This document shows, in pieces, positions 29,097-37,559 of a DNA stretch of 39,954 bases (the first letter of the stretch is position 1; each line of letters opens with the position of its first letter). The DNA is from Symsagittifera roscoffensis (lineage: Eukaryota > Xenacoelomorpha > Acoela > Convolutidae). Location of the stretch: the NCBI RefSeq assembly GCF_963678635.1, contig NW_026971586.1, positions 1 through 39,954 on the forward strand, written 5' to 3'. The notes under the pieces were generated by a model that was not told the origin of the DNA, did not search any database, and saw only the letters and a program-made list of their open reading frames with translations. A program made the position numbers and the translations under genes.

Positions 29097-29936
29097 TAAC
29101 CCGGTTTGACCAAAAATGCTAGTCATACAATTTCCATACATGGAAAAAAGCTAGTCATACACTTTTCAATAAACCAAAAATATTGATTTCTTACATTTTA
29201 ATTTCTCAAATTTTTTTTTGGTAGTGTTCCAAACCGAACGCAAATGACATAAACCTTGGTTACACAAACGCAGTCACCAAAGGTTTGGCCTTCTCGCATT
29301 AAAATTGCTTCGCGAACAGCCTGCAATGTCTTAATTCTGTCTCACTCAAATAATGTAACAAAATATCAAACTTTTAAATTTTAGCAAACATTTTCAAAGA
29401 TGATTATTTCTAAAATTTGATTTTTTAAATTACCAGACATTGATCAAGGCATACAATAACATGCCATACAAAAAAGGAGGAATCTTGAGCTTTTTTGAAA
29501 AACGTTATCAAGAGAAAAGGAAAAAAATCCAATATTAGTAATCCAGGACTACGTTATACACACAAAAAATTAAATTTTGCATGCAAATTCTTTTTTCAAA
29601 AAAAATTTGTTTTAGTACGAAAATCATTTTGCGGTTGAAAAAAAACAAACAAATTTTTGGTGGCAATTTCAAAAACACTTGTCGCCATCAAAAAAAAGGC
29701 TAGTCATACAATTTCCATATATGGAAATTATATGATTAGCATTTTTTTTGACAAAAAATTTTTCTTTTTTATTTAGTACGATACACCAAAATTTATGCCA
29801 AAACAAGAGAAAAGTTTTTCGAAAAGTCGATGACACCATTTTAGCAAATTGTATGAAGTTTGTATGACTAGTATTCTTTCATAGACCTAGCTTTTGGAAT
29901 TGTATGATAAGCGTCTATGGAGGTCAACCCGGGAGG
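29097..29936. mobile_element. 840-bp inverted-repeat element flanked by TTAA
   Basis: TTAA stands at 29093-29096 and 29937-29940. Inside each end is an inverted repeat: ACCCGGTTTGACC on the left against TCCCGGGTTGACC read inward from the right, each followed after a few bases by a related TCATACAATT sequence. The structure is that of a short non-autonomous DNA transposon; the TTAA target is typical of piggyBac-like elements. No transposase frame is present. Copies of CTAGTCATAC recur inside on both strands. Confidence 0.6.
29699..29740. repeat. 42-bp near-perfect palindrome
   Basis: Arms run from GCTAGTCATACAATTTCCAT to its reverse complement with three mismatched pairs and no loop. Flanking A and T runs extend the pairing potential to about 60 bp. 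It lies within the TTAA-flanked element. Confidence 0.8.
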
Positions 29937-29940
29937 TTAA

Positions 29941-30324
29941 TAAAAAATGTGTTTGTATGTATATACAAGAATGAATACTACCAAAAATATGTTTCTACTG
30001 GTTTCTCGAAATTCTTGGTTCGATCAAAATTTTTGCACCAATTACCCGCTTCCTGTAGTTTTTTAAACTGGCAGTGATTGTTTTCTTTGATATTTAACCG
30101 GCTCCAATATCAAAACAGTAAATTAGGATAACTTTAACTGTTTTCCTTTCAATTATGGAACTATGTAACGAATCCCCCTCTGTAAAAAATGAACTGAAAA
30201 AGTAAGCTTATACGAGTTTTGCACCTTGATAACTATTTCCCTCCTTTTACAAAAAAAAGGGATTGTTAATCAGATTCGTAAATTATTTCTAGTCAATACT
30301 GAACAGTTATGAAATCAATTTTTG
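29941..30324. other. AT-rich spacer before copy B
   Basis: No frame or repeat that I can support. The last five bases before copy B (GTTGG, 30325-30329) are the left target duplication. Confidence 0.5.
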
Positions 30325-30329
30325 GTTGG

Positions 30330-30589
30330 TGTCATACCGCTACTGCAGTAGCAGTATTTATTATACGTATGTACAGCCAACCTCTGGTGTTAAATCATTA
30401 TTTTATGGTACGCTCAAGGTCATACATAAGTGATGACATTGAGACTAAGTGAGAGATTCATAGTACTTAACAATGATCTATCTCTCAGTACATAAGAAAA
30501 CAAAGAAAAGAAAAAATCTAAATTCAATTTTCAGAATACATTATTGAATTCCAACTTGTTTTCAATTTGATATCGCAACGCATATCACA
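30330..30589 (+). repeat. 5' LTR of copy B
   Basis: Starts TGTCATACC, ends ATATCACA. Near the start is the perfect 14-bp palindrome GCTACTGCAGTAGC (about 30339-30352). The last base is also the A of the gag ATG. The downstream half has A-rich stretches (CAAAGAAAAGAAAAAA). Confidence 0.94.
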
Positions 30590-31029
30590 TGGCGCAGCCA
30601 GCAGGATTCGCAGCTCAAGACAACAGAACGGATATGGGAATCCCGGTATTTTGGGCATCAGCGAATCTAGACCCTCCGTGGCAATTTAAAATTTGGTTCG
30701 AACAATTTCTCATGGCGGTTACGGTCAAAGAAAATGTGAACCCAGAGATTATTTTGGAAGAACCAAAAGACATATTAGAGGAACCACCACTACGCCCGGA
30801 AACGCCCAGGGATGGGGAGAACGAAGATGCGAGGAACGCTAGAATTCTTAGAGATAAACTAGCAAGAGACAGAGTAGCATTGGAGAACGAAGAGAAAAAA
30901 ACAAGAGGCCCACGAGTCGGACACAATGTCTTCTACAACGAAGTACAAAAGAAACTGGTGTCACGACTATTTCTATCTTTGGGCACTGAGGGAAAGAAAA
31001 GATTCCTACAAAAGAATCCGCACGCATAA
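30589..31029 (+). CDS. Gag, N-terminal part
   Basis: 146 codons starting MAQPAGFAAQDNRTDMG. The ATG is made of the last A of the LTR and TG of the primer-binding site, so the first codons are the primer-binding site itself. The protein is predicted soluble and partly helical, with an acidic charged region at 60-115. It ends at TAA 31027-31029. The same frame continues four codons later in the next ORF, and copy A has a sense codon (GAA) at this place, so the stop is a mutation of this copy. Confidence 0.85.
   Translation: MAQPAGFAAQDNRTDMGIPVFWASANLDPPWQFKIWFEQFLMAVTVKENVNPEIILEEPKDILEEPPLRPETPRDGENEDARNARILRDKLARDRVALENEEKKTRGPRVGHNVFYNEVQKKLVSRLFLSLGTEGKKRFLQKNPHA
30590..30607 (+). promoter_or_regulatory. 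primer-binding site overlapping the gag start
   Basis: TGGCGCAGCCAGCAGGAT follows the LTR with no gap. The first eight bases agree with the tRNA-Ser-type sites of the Drosophila elements 17.6 and 297; the remainder differs. Copy A has the same sequence at 20779. Confidence 0.75.
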
Positions 31030-31038
31030 ATATCGAAA

Positions 31039-34000
31039 ATGACGTTCAGAGAAATAACAGAGTTGGCAGAAGTCTCGTTTCAAAAAGTGAAATGTGTAAC
31101 ATACGAGAGATACAAGTTATTTACGAGAATGCAAGAATCTGGAGAATCTCTAGAATCATTCCACGCAGCGTTAACTGCTCAAGCAGCCCGATCAGAACTA
31201 GGAACATTGGAAAATGAAATAGTGCGAGACTTGTTCATCTCGAAGATGAAGAACATGACATTACAGGACACGTTGACATTCGAAACTCTGGATCCAGAGG
31301 AAGTTCTAAAAAGGGCTATAAAATTCGAACTTAGCAAGTTAACCACAATGGCATTTCAAAAGACTAATGCTGCGGCTGTAAGGATAAAACAGGAACCTGT
31401 AATGGCAGTTCGAAATGTGGGTGTAAGGATAAAACAGGAACCTGTAATGGCAGTTCGAAATGTGGGGGGGGGGGGAACCAAAACTCCAAATAGAAGCGAA
31501 AATAATAACAGACAGAATAATAACAAAAATCAAAACACGAAAACAAAACCATGTAATAGATGTGGAAGGACGTTTGAACAAGGACACCTAAAAAATTGTC
31601 CAGCGATGGGAAAGGACTGTAAAAATTGTGATAAACCAAATCATTTTGCTAAAATGTGCAGATCACAACAAGTAAGTGAAATTGCGGAAGATTCGGAAGA
31701 ATCGATAGTGGAATGCGACCAGATCAGTGAAGGTGTTGGGTCATGTAGTGAATTTGAAGTCATGTTGATACAAACTCAACAACCGGAAAATGAGCGAGTT
31801 TCAAAATATGTGAAAGATCGAATCAATGGGATGAGAAAAGAAACAAACGGAAAAGTGGTTAGAGTTCAGAAAATAGACTCTATTCGAGACCCAACATTGA
31901 ACCGCGTGAAGTCACTAAAGGCTATGGTACGAATAGATAACCATATTATTCAACTAACAGTGGATACTGGTAGTCCTGTTTCATTTCTTAACTGGGCAAC
32001 GACGAAAGAAATCATGGAAAAATCAAACAAAGTGAGATTCATACCGTCCGACAAATTGAACTTACAAACCAAATTTGTGGACTACAACAAACAACCGATC
32101 AGTATCCTGGGAGCCCTAAAAACCAATCTGAGGTCAGCGGGCTGGGAGGTTAAGGGTGCAACCTTTCTGGTATCAGAACGAAAAACTAGATGCATCATGG
32201 GATTAGACTTGCAAGGACAAGTGGGAATAGTGACTACACAAAGAACAGCGCCAAAAGAACTCACAAGGTTTGACGTGCTCATGTGCGAGCAGTCGGAAGG
32301 TTGGAAAGAAAAATTTTTAAATAAATTTAAGAACTTATTTGAAAGGCAAGGCATTTCTAAAAACCACATCGTCAGTTCAAAATTCAAATACCCACTATGT
32401 CCGATACAAGAAAAGGGGAGAAGAATCCCAATTCATATACAAGATAAAGTCGAAAAAGAAATCGAGAAGTTATTGACAGAAGATCATATAACAAAACTTG
32501 ATAAGTGTACAAGTGATTGCTTTATCGCCCCGATTGTGATAACAGTAAAGAAGGACGACTCAAAAAAATTGGCAATGGACGCAAAACCAATCAATAGACA
32601 ATTGTTCAAAAACAAATACCAAATGCCGAATGTAGATGAACTTATTGATGGGGTAAGCCAGATTGTAACTGAAAACAAAAAGGGTACGCTATATTTTTCG
32701 GTGTTAGATTTGAAATATGCGTACAGTCAACTAAAATTGGCTGCGGATACAGCTAGGCAATGCAACTTTAACATTGTGGGCGGAAAAGCAACTGGAACTT
32801 ACAGATTCTTGACAGGATTCTACGGACTAGCAGATATGCCAGCTGAATTTCAAAAGGCTATGGATAGAACCATCAATCACGCTAAAAACACGTTCTGTTT
32901 TCTGGATGACATACTTATTGTGTCAAAGGGAAGTGAAATCGAACATGCCAACCTAGTAGAAGCAGTATTAAAGAAATTTGATGCGGAAAACTTGGCACTG
33001 AAACTATCAAAATGTGAATTTTTCATGAAAGAAGTGAATTGGTTGGGTCATCATCTCTCAGAAGAAGGGGTTAGACCGAAGATCACTAAAACGGAAGCGG
33101 TAGTAAACTTGAACCCGCCGAAATCCCTAAAACAACTAAGGTCATTTCTAGGAAGCATAAATCATTTAGCTAAATTTATACCTAACGTAGCAAGTCTGAC
33201 AGAAAAATTAAGACCTCTTCTTAAAGAAGAAAATCAAAAGAAAAAGTTAAAAAACATGAAACTCCCGGTGAAAAAATTCGAGTGGGAGGATGTTCACACA
33301 GAAGCATTTAATGATATAAAAGGAGCTGTGGCGAATATTACGAAAGTGCATTATTACGAAGCAAATCGTGAAACACGAGTTAAATGCGATGCTAGCCATG
33401 ATGGACTAGGGTCCACTTTAGAACAACAAAATGATGAAGGGCTGTGGGTCCCAATTTCGTTCGCATCCCGATACTTAAATGCTCAAGAAAAAAAATATTC
33501 AACAAATGAGTTGGAATTATTTGCAGTTGTTTGGGCAGTAGATAGATATAAACACTACCTTCTGGGGAAACAATTTACCATCGCAACTGACCATAAAGCG
33601 CTTACAACAGCATTGGATGTTAATCAATCGAACAAGACCTACCAATCACGCTTAACCCGGTGGGTTGACCGGTTACTGTCGTATCAGTTCAACATAGTTC
33701 ACATTCCGGGGAGGGACATGGGCATAGTTGATTATTTATCGCGTGATCCTTTCAATGATCCCTGGCCCGAATCAGAATTAGACGAAAAGTTTGTAGTAGC
33801 GACAATAACATCTTTTCATGAAGCGTTCGACTGCTGGAACAGTAGGCTTAAAGATTCAAGGTCGCTCAACCGGAACGAAAACGTTCTAGAATGTTCTAGA
33901 AGGAATGTTAGGAAACAGTCATCAAAAAATGGTTGCTATAGCAACCAAAACGGTCAAAACCGAACAAAGCTCGACCGGAACGAGAGAAAACAGTTTCCAC

Positions 34001-34215
34001 GACTGCAAAAACAGCTGAACACAACAGTTCAACAGAAACAAATCACTTTTTCGTCAAATCAACCCAGCAAACAGTCAGTCTTAAATAATTGCAAAATAAA
34101 AAAAACGACCAGTACCGAAAAAAATAGAAAAAACAGACTCAAGAATCGAGATGTCAGAAAATGCAAACAGAACATACGACTGGTGGTCCAGCTCACCACA
34201 AAATTGGCGGAATGA
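31039..34215 (+). CDS. Gag (C-terminal), protease, reverse transcriptase and RNase H
   Basis: 1058 codons in frame with the preceding gag part. Capsid-like helices fill 1-100. A 15-residue unit with VRIKQEP is doubled at about 114-143. Two zinc knuckles lie at 172-187 (C-x2-C-x7-H-x3-C) and 194-207 (CCHC). Protease DTGS is at 309-312. The RT catalytic box is FLDD at 621-624 in place of the usual YxDD, and RNase H begins near D784 and ends with VDYLSRDP. The last 110 residues are basic, Asn/Gln/Ser-rich and unlike any domain I know. In effect it is a Gag-Pro-Pol part without integrase; integrase is in the next frame. Confidence 0.92.
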   Translation: MTFREITELAEVSFQKVKCVTYERYKLFTRMQESGESLESFHAALTAQAARSELGTLENEIVRDLFISKMKNMTLQDTLTFETLDPEEVLKRAIKFELSKLTTMAFQKTNAAAVRIKQEPVMAVRNVGVRIKQEPVMAVRNVGGGGTKTPNRSENNNRQNNNKNQNTKTKPCNRCGRTFEQGHLKNCPAMGKDCKNCDKPNHFAKMCRSQQVSEIAEDSEESIVECDQISEGVGSCSEFEVMLIQTQQPENERVSKYVKDRINGMRKETNGKVVRVQKIDSIRDPTLNRVKSLKAMVRIDNHIIQLTVDTGSPVSFLNWATTKEIMEKSNKVRFIPSDKLNLQTKFVDYNKQPISILGALKTNLRSAGWEVKGATFLVSERKTRCIMGLDLQGQVGIVTTQRTAPKELTRFDVLMCEQSEGWKEKFLNKFKNLFERQGISKNHIVSSKFKYPLCPIQEKGRRIPIHIQDKVEKEIEKLLTEDHITKLDKCTSDCFIAPIVITVKKDDSKKLAMDAKPINRQLFKNKYQMPNVDELIDGVSQIVTENKKGTLYFSVLDLKYAYSQLKLAADTARQCNFNIVGGKATGTYRFLTGFYGLADMPAEFQKAMDRTINHAKNTFCFLDDILIVSKGSEIEHANLVEAVLKKFDAENLALKLSKCEFFMKEVNWLGHHLSEEGVRPKITKTEAVVNLNPPKSLKQLRSFLGSINHLAKFIPNVASLTEKLRPLLKEENQKKKLKNMKLPVKKFEWEDVHTEAFNDIKGAVANITKVHYYEANRETRVKCDASHDGLGSTLEQQNDEGLWVPISFASRYLNAQEKKYSTNELELFAVVWAVDRYKHYLLGKQFTIATDHKALTTALDVNQSNKTYQSRLTRWVDRLLSYQFNIVHIPGRDMGIVDYLSRDPFNDPWPESELDEKFVVATITSFHEAFDCWNSRLKDSRSLNRNENVLECSRRNVRKQSSKNGCYSNQNGQNRTKLDRNERKQFPRLQKQLNTTVQQKQITFSSNQPSKQSVLNNCKIKKTTSTEKNRKNRLKNRDVRKCKQNIRLVVQLTTKLAE
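31378..31475 (+). repeat. 45-bp tandem duplication and G12 run inside gag
   Basis: The 45-bp units 31378-31422 and 31423-31467 are nearly identical, and 12 G follow at 31464-31475. Copy A has only one unit. The unit encodes IKQEP, a match to the sumoylation consensus (hydrophobic-K-x-E). Confidence 0.9.
33884..33946. promoter_or_regulatory. heat-shock-element-like site and 16-bp palindrome inside ORF2
   Basis: 33884-33901 reads TTC TA GAA TG TTC TA GAA, four perfect alternating pentamers of a heat-shock element. At 33931-33946 stands the perfect palindrome GGTTGCTATAGCAACC, which fits an RFX X-box. Both lie in the low-complexity tail of ORF2, 200-270 bases before the ORF3 ATG. Function as an internal promoter is inference. 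Confidence 0.4.
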
Positions 34216-37162
34216 GGAGCGTGAAGAAAGCCTAATGGACCCAAAGTGGAACCGATCTTTTTCCACCAATAACGAACTCTCGGGAGAGGAGGAGATCACA
34301 GAGACAGTCCAACGTACGAGAAAGATTATACGAGGAGGCAGAAACTATAGGGACAGCTCAGACAGCGAAACACGTCAAGCACAACGAGTAAAATGGTCGC
34401 TGGAACCAGAACAACAACGAATAGCGGACCAAAGACTGCTCTCATTCTGGCAGTTAATAGGCGGAGAAAACAATGTTCAGGAAAATCGAGAACTGGTGGC
34501 CGATACTAAAGAAGTCAGGGACAATTTGGAAGACGAATCAAGTCCAACATCGTCAAAACCGATCGCATCGACAGAACGAAAACTCAGTGAGGTGAATGTA
34601 ATAGAAGTCGACCTAACAACCACAGAAGAGGCAGAGAGTGAGGAGGAAGTGTGCTCAATTCAACCGCCAAAGGGTCTAGGAAAATCAAGACTGCAAAAGC
34701 AGCAACAAATAGAGACTCTGGACAACCTCGCAAAACTGTTCGACAAAAACTTACTAGCAGAACTGACCACAGAAGACACGTGGATGGACCGCCTCAGGAG
34801 AGTGGTAGAGAGAGGGGACAAACAAGGATTCGAATTGATGGGACCCTATACAAATCCGTTGTGGTCGCAGATGGCAGTTCAGGACGACTGCATCTTGGTG
34901 AATAATCGGCTAGCAGTACCAGTTCAACTACGACAAGCTGTCCTCAAACGAATACATCGGGGACACCCAGGACAGGAAGCGATGTTGGGAGCAGCGCAAT
35001 ATCTGTGGTGGCCACACATGACTAAGGACATCGTGAATTTGGCAGAGGAGTGCCGTAGTTGTACCAGATATGGTAAGAATGTAAAATACCTTATTTCGAA
35101 AAATTCGTCAAAACCACTACCACTGCTCACGCAGCCGGGACAGGAGGTACAACTAGACTACGCGGGGCCTATAGAAAATCAAAAAGGAAAAAAAATCTAT
35201 CTTTTAGTAGCTATTGATCGATTCTCAAAATTTCCATCAGTGAAGGTTACAAAATCCACAAGCGGAAAGAACACAGTAAAATTCTTGAGATCATATATCG
35301 ACAGACATGGAGTCCCTGAATCAATTCGTTCGGATCAATTTTCAGGCTTTAAGGGAAAAACTCTAAAAAAAATTTGTTCGGAACTCAATATCGAGCAAAA
35401 ATTCTGTCCGGTGGGGGATCACAGAGGTTGTGGGTTGGTTGAACGTACAATTCAAACAATAAAAAGAATACTGGGAGTGATGATGCTCGCTGAAAATAAT
35501 AAATCAATCAAATTATGTCTCAGTATTATAATGCGAGATTTACGATGGAACAAGCAGAAAACAATTCAAGTATCCCCGTTCCAAGCACATTTCGGCAGAC
35601 TACCAAAAACAGAATTTAAAATTGTGAGGGATAGGTTTTTAAAAAATTCTGATTCTTTAGACAAACAACACTTGGAACGCTCAGCACTGACTGCGTCTCA
35701 AATGAAACGGAGGATTGACCAGTCGAGAGAGAATCTCAAGATAGTGCGCAAGGGACAACTGAGCAGGGATACAAGCCCACTGCACAAGCAGCAGCTAACA
35801 TCGGACAGAGACAAAGAAAGAGCCAAAGCCCTAAAGGAATTGTTGGAGGCAAACGCCCGATGGAACTGCGAAAGAAGGGACGCAGCTAAAAATGACATGA
35901 GGAAATTAGTGGACGAGACAGGTCAACTCAATCCCGATCTTCGAAAAGAAATGATTTACTCTTGGGAAAAAGGATTTGTGGAAGATAAAGTAGAAAACCA
36001 ATGCAAGTCACCACCCAAGACAATACTTAGAAAGGACCCTCTAAGGAAAAGCGGACAAGCCCTAACCAGACCACTAAAGGGGAAAATAGCTTCAGAAACG
36101 GAATCAACAATTAAGACATCGGCCGGTTCGATCTATAGAAAATCGGACATAGCTCAATCAAAAACCGTACTTACACAAGAAAAACAGAGAAGCACAAGTA
36201 AAAGTCCATCGTCGGAACCTACAAAAAAGTTCAAGCGAGTCAGTTCTCCAGAACTACTAGAGGAGCTGGAATCGGAGGACGAACTCCAAGGAGAAATGGA
36301 AATTGCAAATGAAATGAACCCAATAGAGCGCTTTCAAAAGAGCCAAATAATAGTCACTTCTAAGGACACAGAAGCCGGGGGAGGACTGAATCTTGCTATA
36401 AAAAGAGCAAAACCAAATTTGGCGGGACCAAAATCATCAGAGGAAACAACCACGAACAAGCCGGAAAAGAGCGGAAAAGAGAAGAAAGGCCGAAGCAAGC
36501 AACAACAGGGGACAAACGCAAACCAAACTGCGACTGCAGTCAACTCGGAACAAGAGCAAGCAATATCTAAGCCGGATTCGGTCACAGCAGATACCAAAAT
36601 CCAGTCGAGCTCTACGCCGAAAACCAAACAGCGTCCGAAACTGAAGGGCATTGACGCGCACACCCCTCTTGAAGATATAGTGGAGACTTTTCACAATAGA
36701 AATTTGGCACCGTCTGACTGGGAAAAGTACGCGGACCAATTGTTAAAAAGAGGAGTGCAGCGAGTTGCGGATGAACTTAGAGAAAATCCTCAAAAAGGCT
36801 CAGAATTGGATACAAACTTCGAACCACCACAAGGATTCTCGGACGAATCAAGTGCGAAAGAGTCAGGTATTCGACGAAGTTCAAGACAAACAAAAAACAA
36901 AGAACCAAAACGATTCGGAGATCCGATAAAGCATTCAATCAAAGAAATATCCGAAAATCTTACAGGAAGAGGTCTTTTAAAGGAGGCACTTAAAGAATAC
37001 AGAAACCAACTGAGAGATTTCAAAGATAGGGACGACAGACCTTTGGAATCAAAAGTGCGACGACTCGAAAGACATTTATTTATGCGAAAATTCGGATATG
37101 CTACTTTAGATGAAGGAGTAGATTGGAACCCGAGTTGGGAAATTGAGCTGGAGGAAAACTGA
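34151..37162 (+). CDS. integrase with long unrecognised C-terminal region
   Basis: 1003 codons in the +1 frame relative to ORF2, overlapping it by 65 bases. It has its own ATG (MSENANRTYDWW), so it may be translated by +1 frameshifting, reinitiation or from a separate RNA. The first 190 residues are acidic and disordered. The zinc-binding region is H269, H272, C301, C304. The catalytic triad is D336, D395, E431 with 35 residues between the last two. After about 560 the protein continues for 440 residues, highly charged, with Lys/Ser-rich stretches. A more ordered end of about 130 residues follows (from near DWEKYADQL to the terminal WEIELEEN). No GPY/F module or chromodomain is evident. The last part is also kept in the deleted copy A. 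Confidence 0.9.
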   Translation: MSENANRTYDWWSSSPQNWRNEEREESLMDPKWNRSFSTNNELSGEEEITETVQRTRKIIRGGRNYRDSSDSETRQAQRVKWSLEPEQQRIADQRLLSFWQLIGGENNVQENRELVADTKEVRDNLEDESSPTSSKPIASTERKLSEVNVIEVDLTTTEEAESEEEVCSIQPPKGLGKSRLQKQQQIETLDNLAKLFDKNLLAELTTEDTWMDRLRRVVERGDKQGFELMGPYTNPLWSQMAVQDDCILVNNRLAVPVQLRQAVLKRIHRGHPGQEAMLGAAQYLWWPHMTKDIVNLAEECRSCTRYGKNVKYLISKNSSKPLPLLTQPGQEVQLDYAGPIENQKGKKIYLLVAIDRFSKFPSVKVTKSTSGKNTVKFLRSYIDRHGVPESIRSDQFSGFKGKTLKKICSELNIEQKFCPVGDHRGCGLVERTIQTIKRILGVMMLAENNKSIKLCLSIIMRDLRWNKQKTIQVSPFQAHFGRLPKTEFKIVRDRFLKNSDSLDKQHLERSALTASQMKRRIDQSRENLKIVRKGQLSRDTSPLHKQQLTSDRDKERAKALKELLEANARWNCERRDAAKNDMRKLVDETGQLNPDLRKEMIYSWEKGFVEDKVENQCKSPPKTILRKDPLRKSGQALTRPLKGKIASETESTIKTSAGSIYRKSDIAQSKTVLTQEKQRSTSKSPSSEPTKKFKRVSSPELLEELESEDELQGEMEIANEMNPIERFQKSQIIVTSKDTEAGGGLNLAIKRAKPNLAGPKSSEETTTNKPEKSGKEKKGRSKQQQGTNANQTATAVNSEQEQAISKPDSVTADTKIQSSSTPKTKQRPKLKGIDAHTPLEDIVETFHNRNLAPSDWEKYADQLLKRGVQRVADELRENPQKGSELDTNFEPPQGFSDESSAKESGIRRSSRQTKNKEPKRFGDPIKHSIKEISENLTGRGLLKEALKEYRNQLRDFKDRDDRPLESKVRRLERHLFMRKFGYATLDEGVDWNPSWEIELEEN

Positions 37163-37280
37163 AAGTTACATAATCCAAAAAAAAAAATTGTCATTCATCT
37201 AAAAAGACTTTCTTCCGAACTGAGTAAATTGAACTCTTTTAAATAAATTATCCTACTGATGTTGTATAATTTATTTCCTT

Positions 37281-37294
37281 CACCGAGGGGGGTG
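37281..37294 (+). promoter_or_regulatory. polypurine tract of copy B
   Basis: CACCGAGGGGGGTG lies directly before the 3' LTR. A similar G-rich tract precedes the 3' LTR of copy A. This is the expected primer position for plus-strand DNA synthesis. Confidence 0.7.
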
Positions 37295-37554
37295 TGTCAT
37301 ACCGCTACTGCAGTAGCAGTATTTATTATACGTATGTACAGCCAACCTCTGGTGTTAAATCATTATTTTATGGTACGCTCAAGGTCATACATAAGTGATG
37401 ACACTGAGACTAAGTGAGAGATTCAGAGTACTTAACAATGATCTATCTCTCAGTACATAAGAAAACAAAGAAAAGAAAAAATCTAAATTCAATCTTCAGA
37501 ATACATTATTGAATTCCAACTTGTTTTCAATTTGATATCGCAACGCATATCACA
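37295..37554 (+). repeat. 3' LTR of copy B
   Basis: 260 bp, differing from the 5' LTR at three positions: T/C in the GACAT(T/C)GAG-like stretch, T/G in ATTCA(T/G)AG, and T/C in CAAT(T/C)TTC. Followed by GTTGG. Confidence 0.95.
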
Positions 37555-37559
37555 GTTGG

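Larger units (their letters stand above)
30330..37554 (+). mobile_element. copy B: nearly complete Gypsy element
   Basis: 7,225 bp between 260-bp LTRs, flanked by the perfect duplication GTTGG (30325-30329 and 37555-37559). Internal order is primer-binding site, Gag, zinc knuckles, protease, RT, RNase H, integrase, polypurine tract. No env frame is present. The LTRs differ at 3 of 260 positions, so insertion is recent. One stop in gag is the only clear lesion seen. Confidence 0.96.

Noticed and set aside
36334-37194. Minus-strand frames under the integrase tail
   Set aside because: Cys/Phe/Ser-rich antisense products of a charged coding region; no start context or homology.
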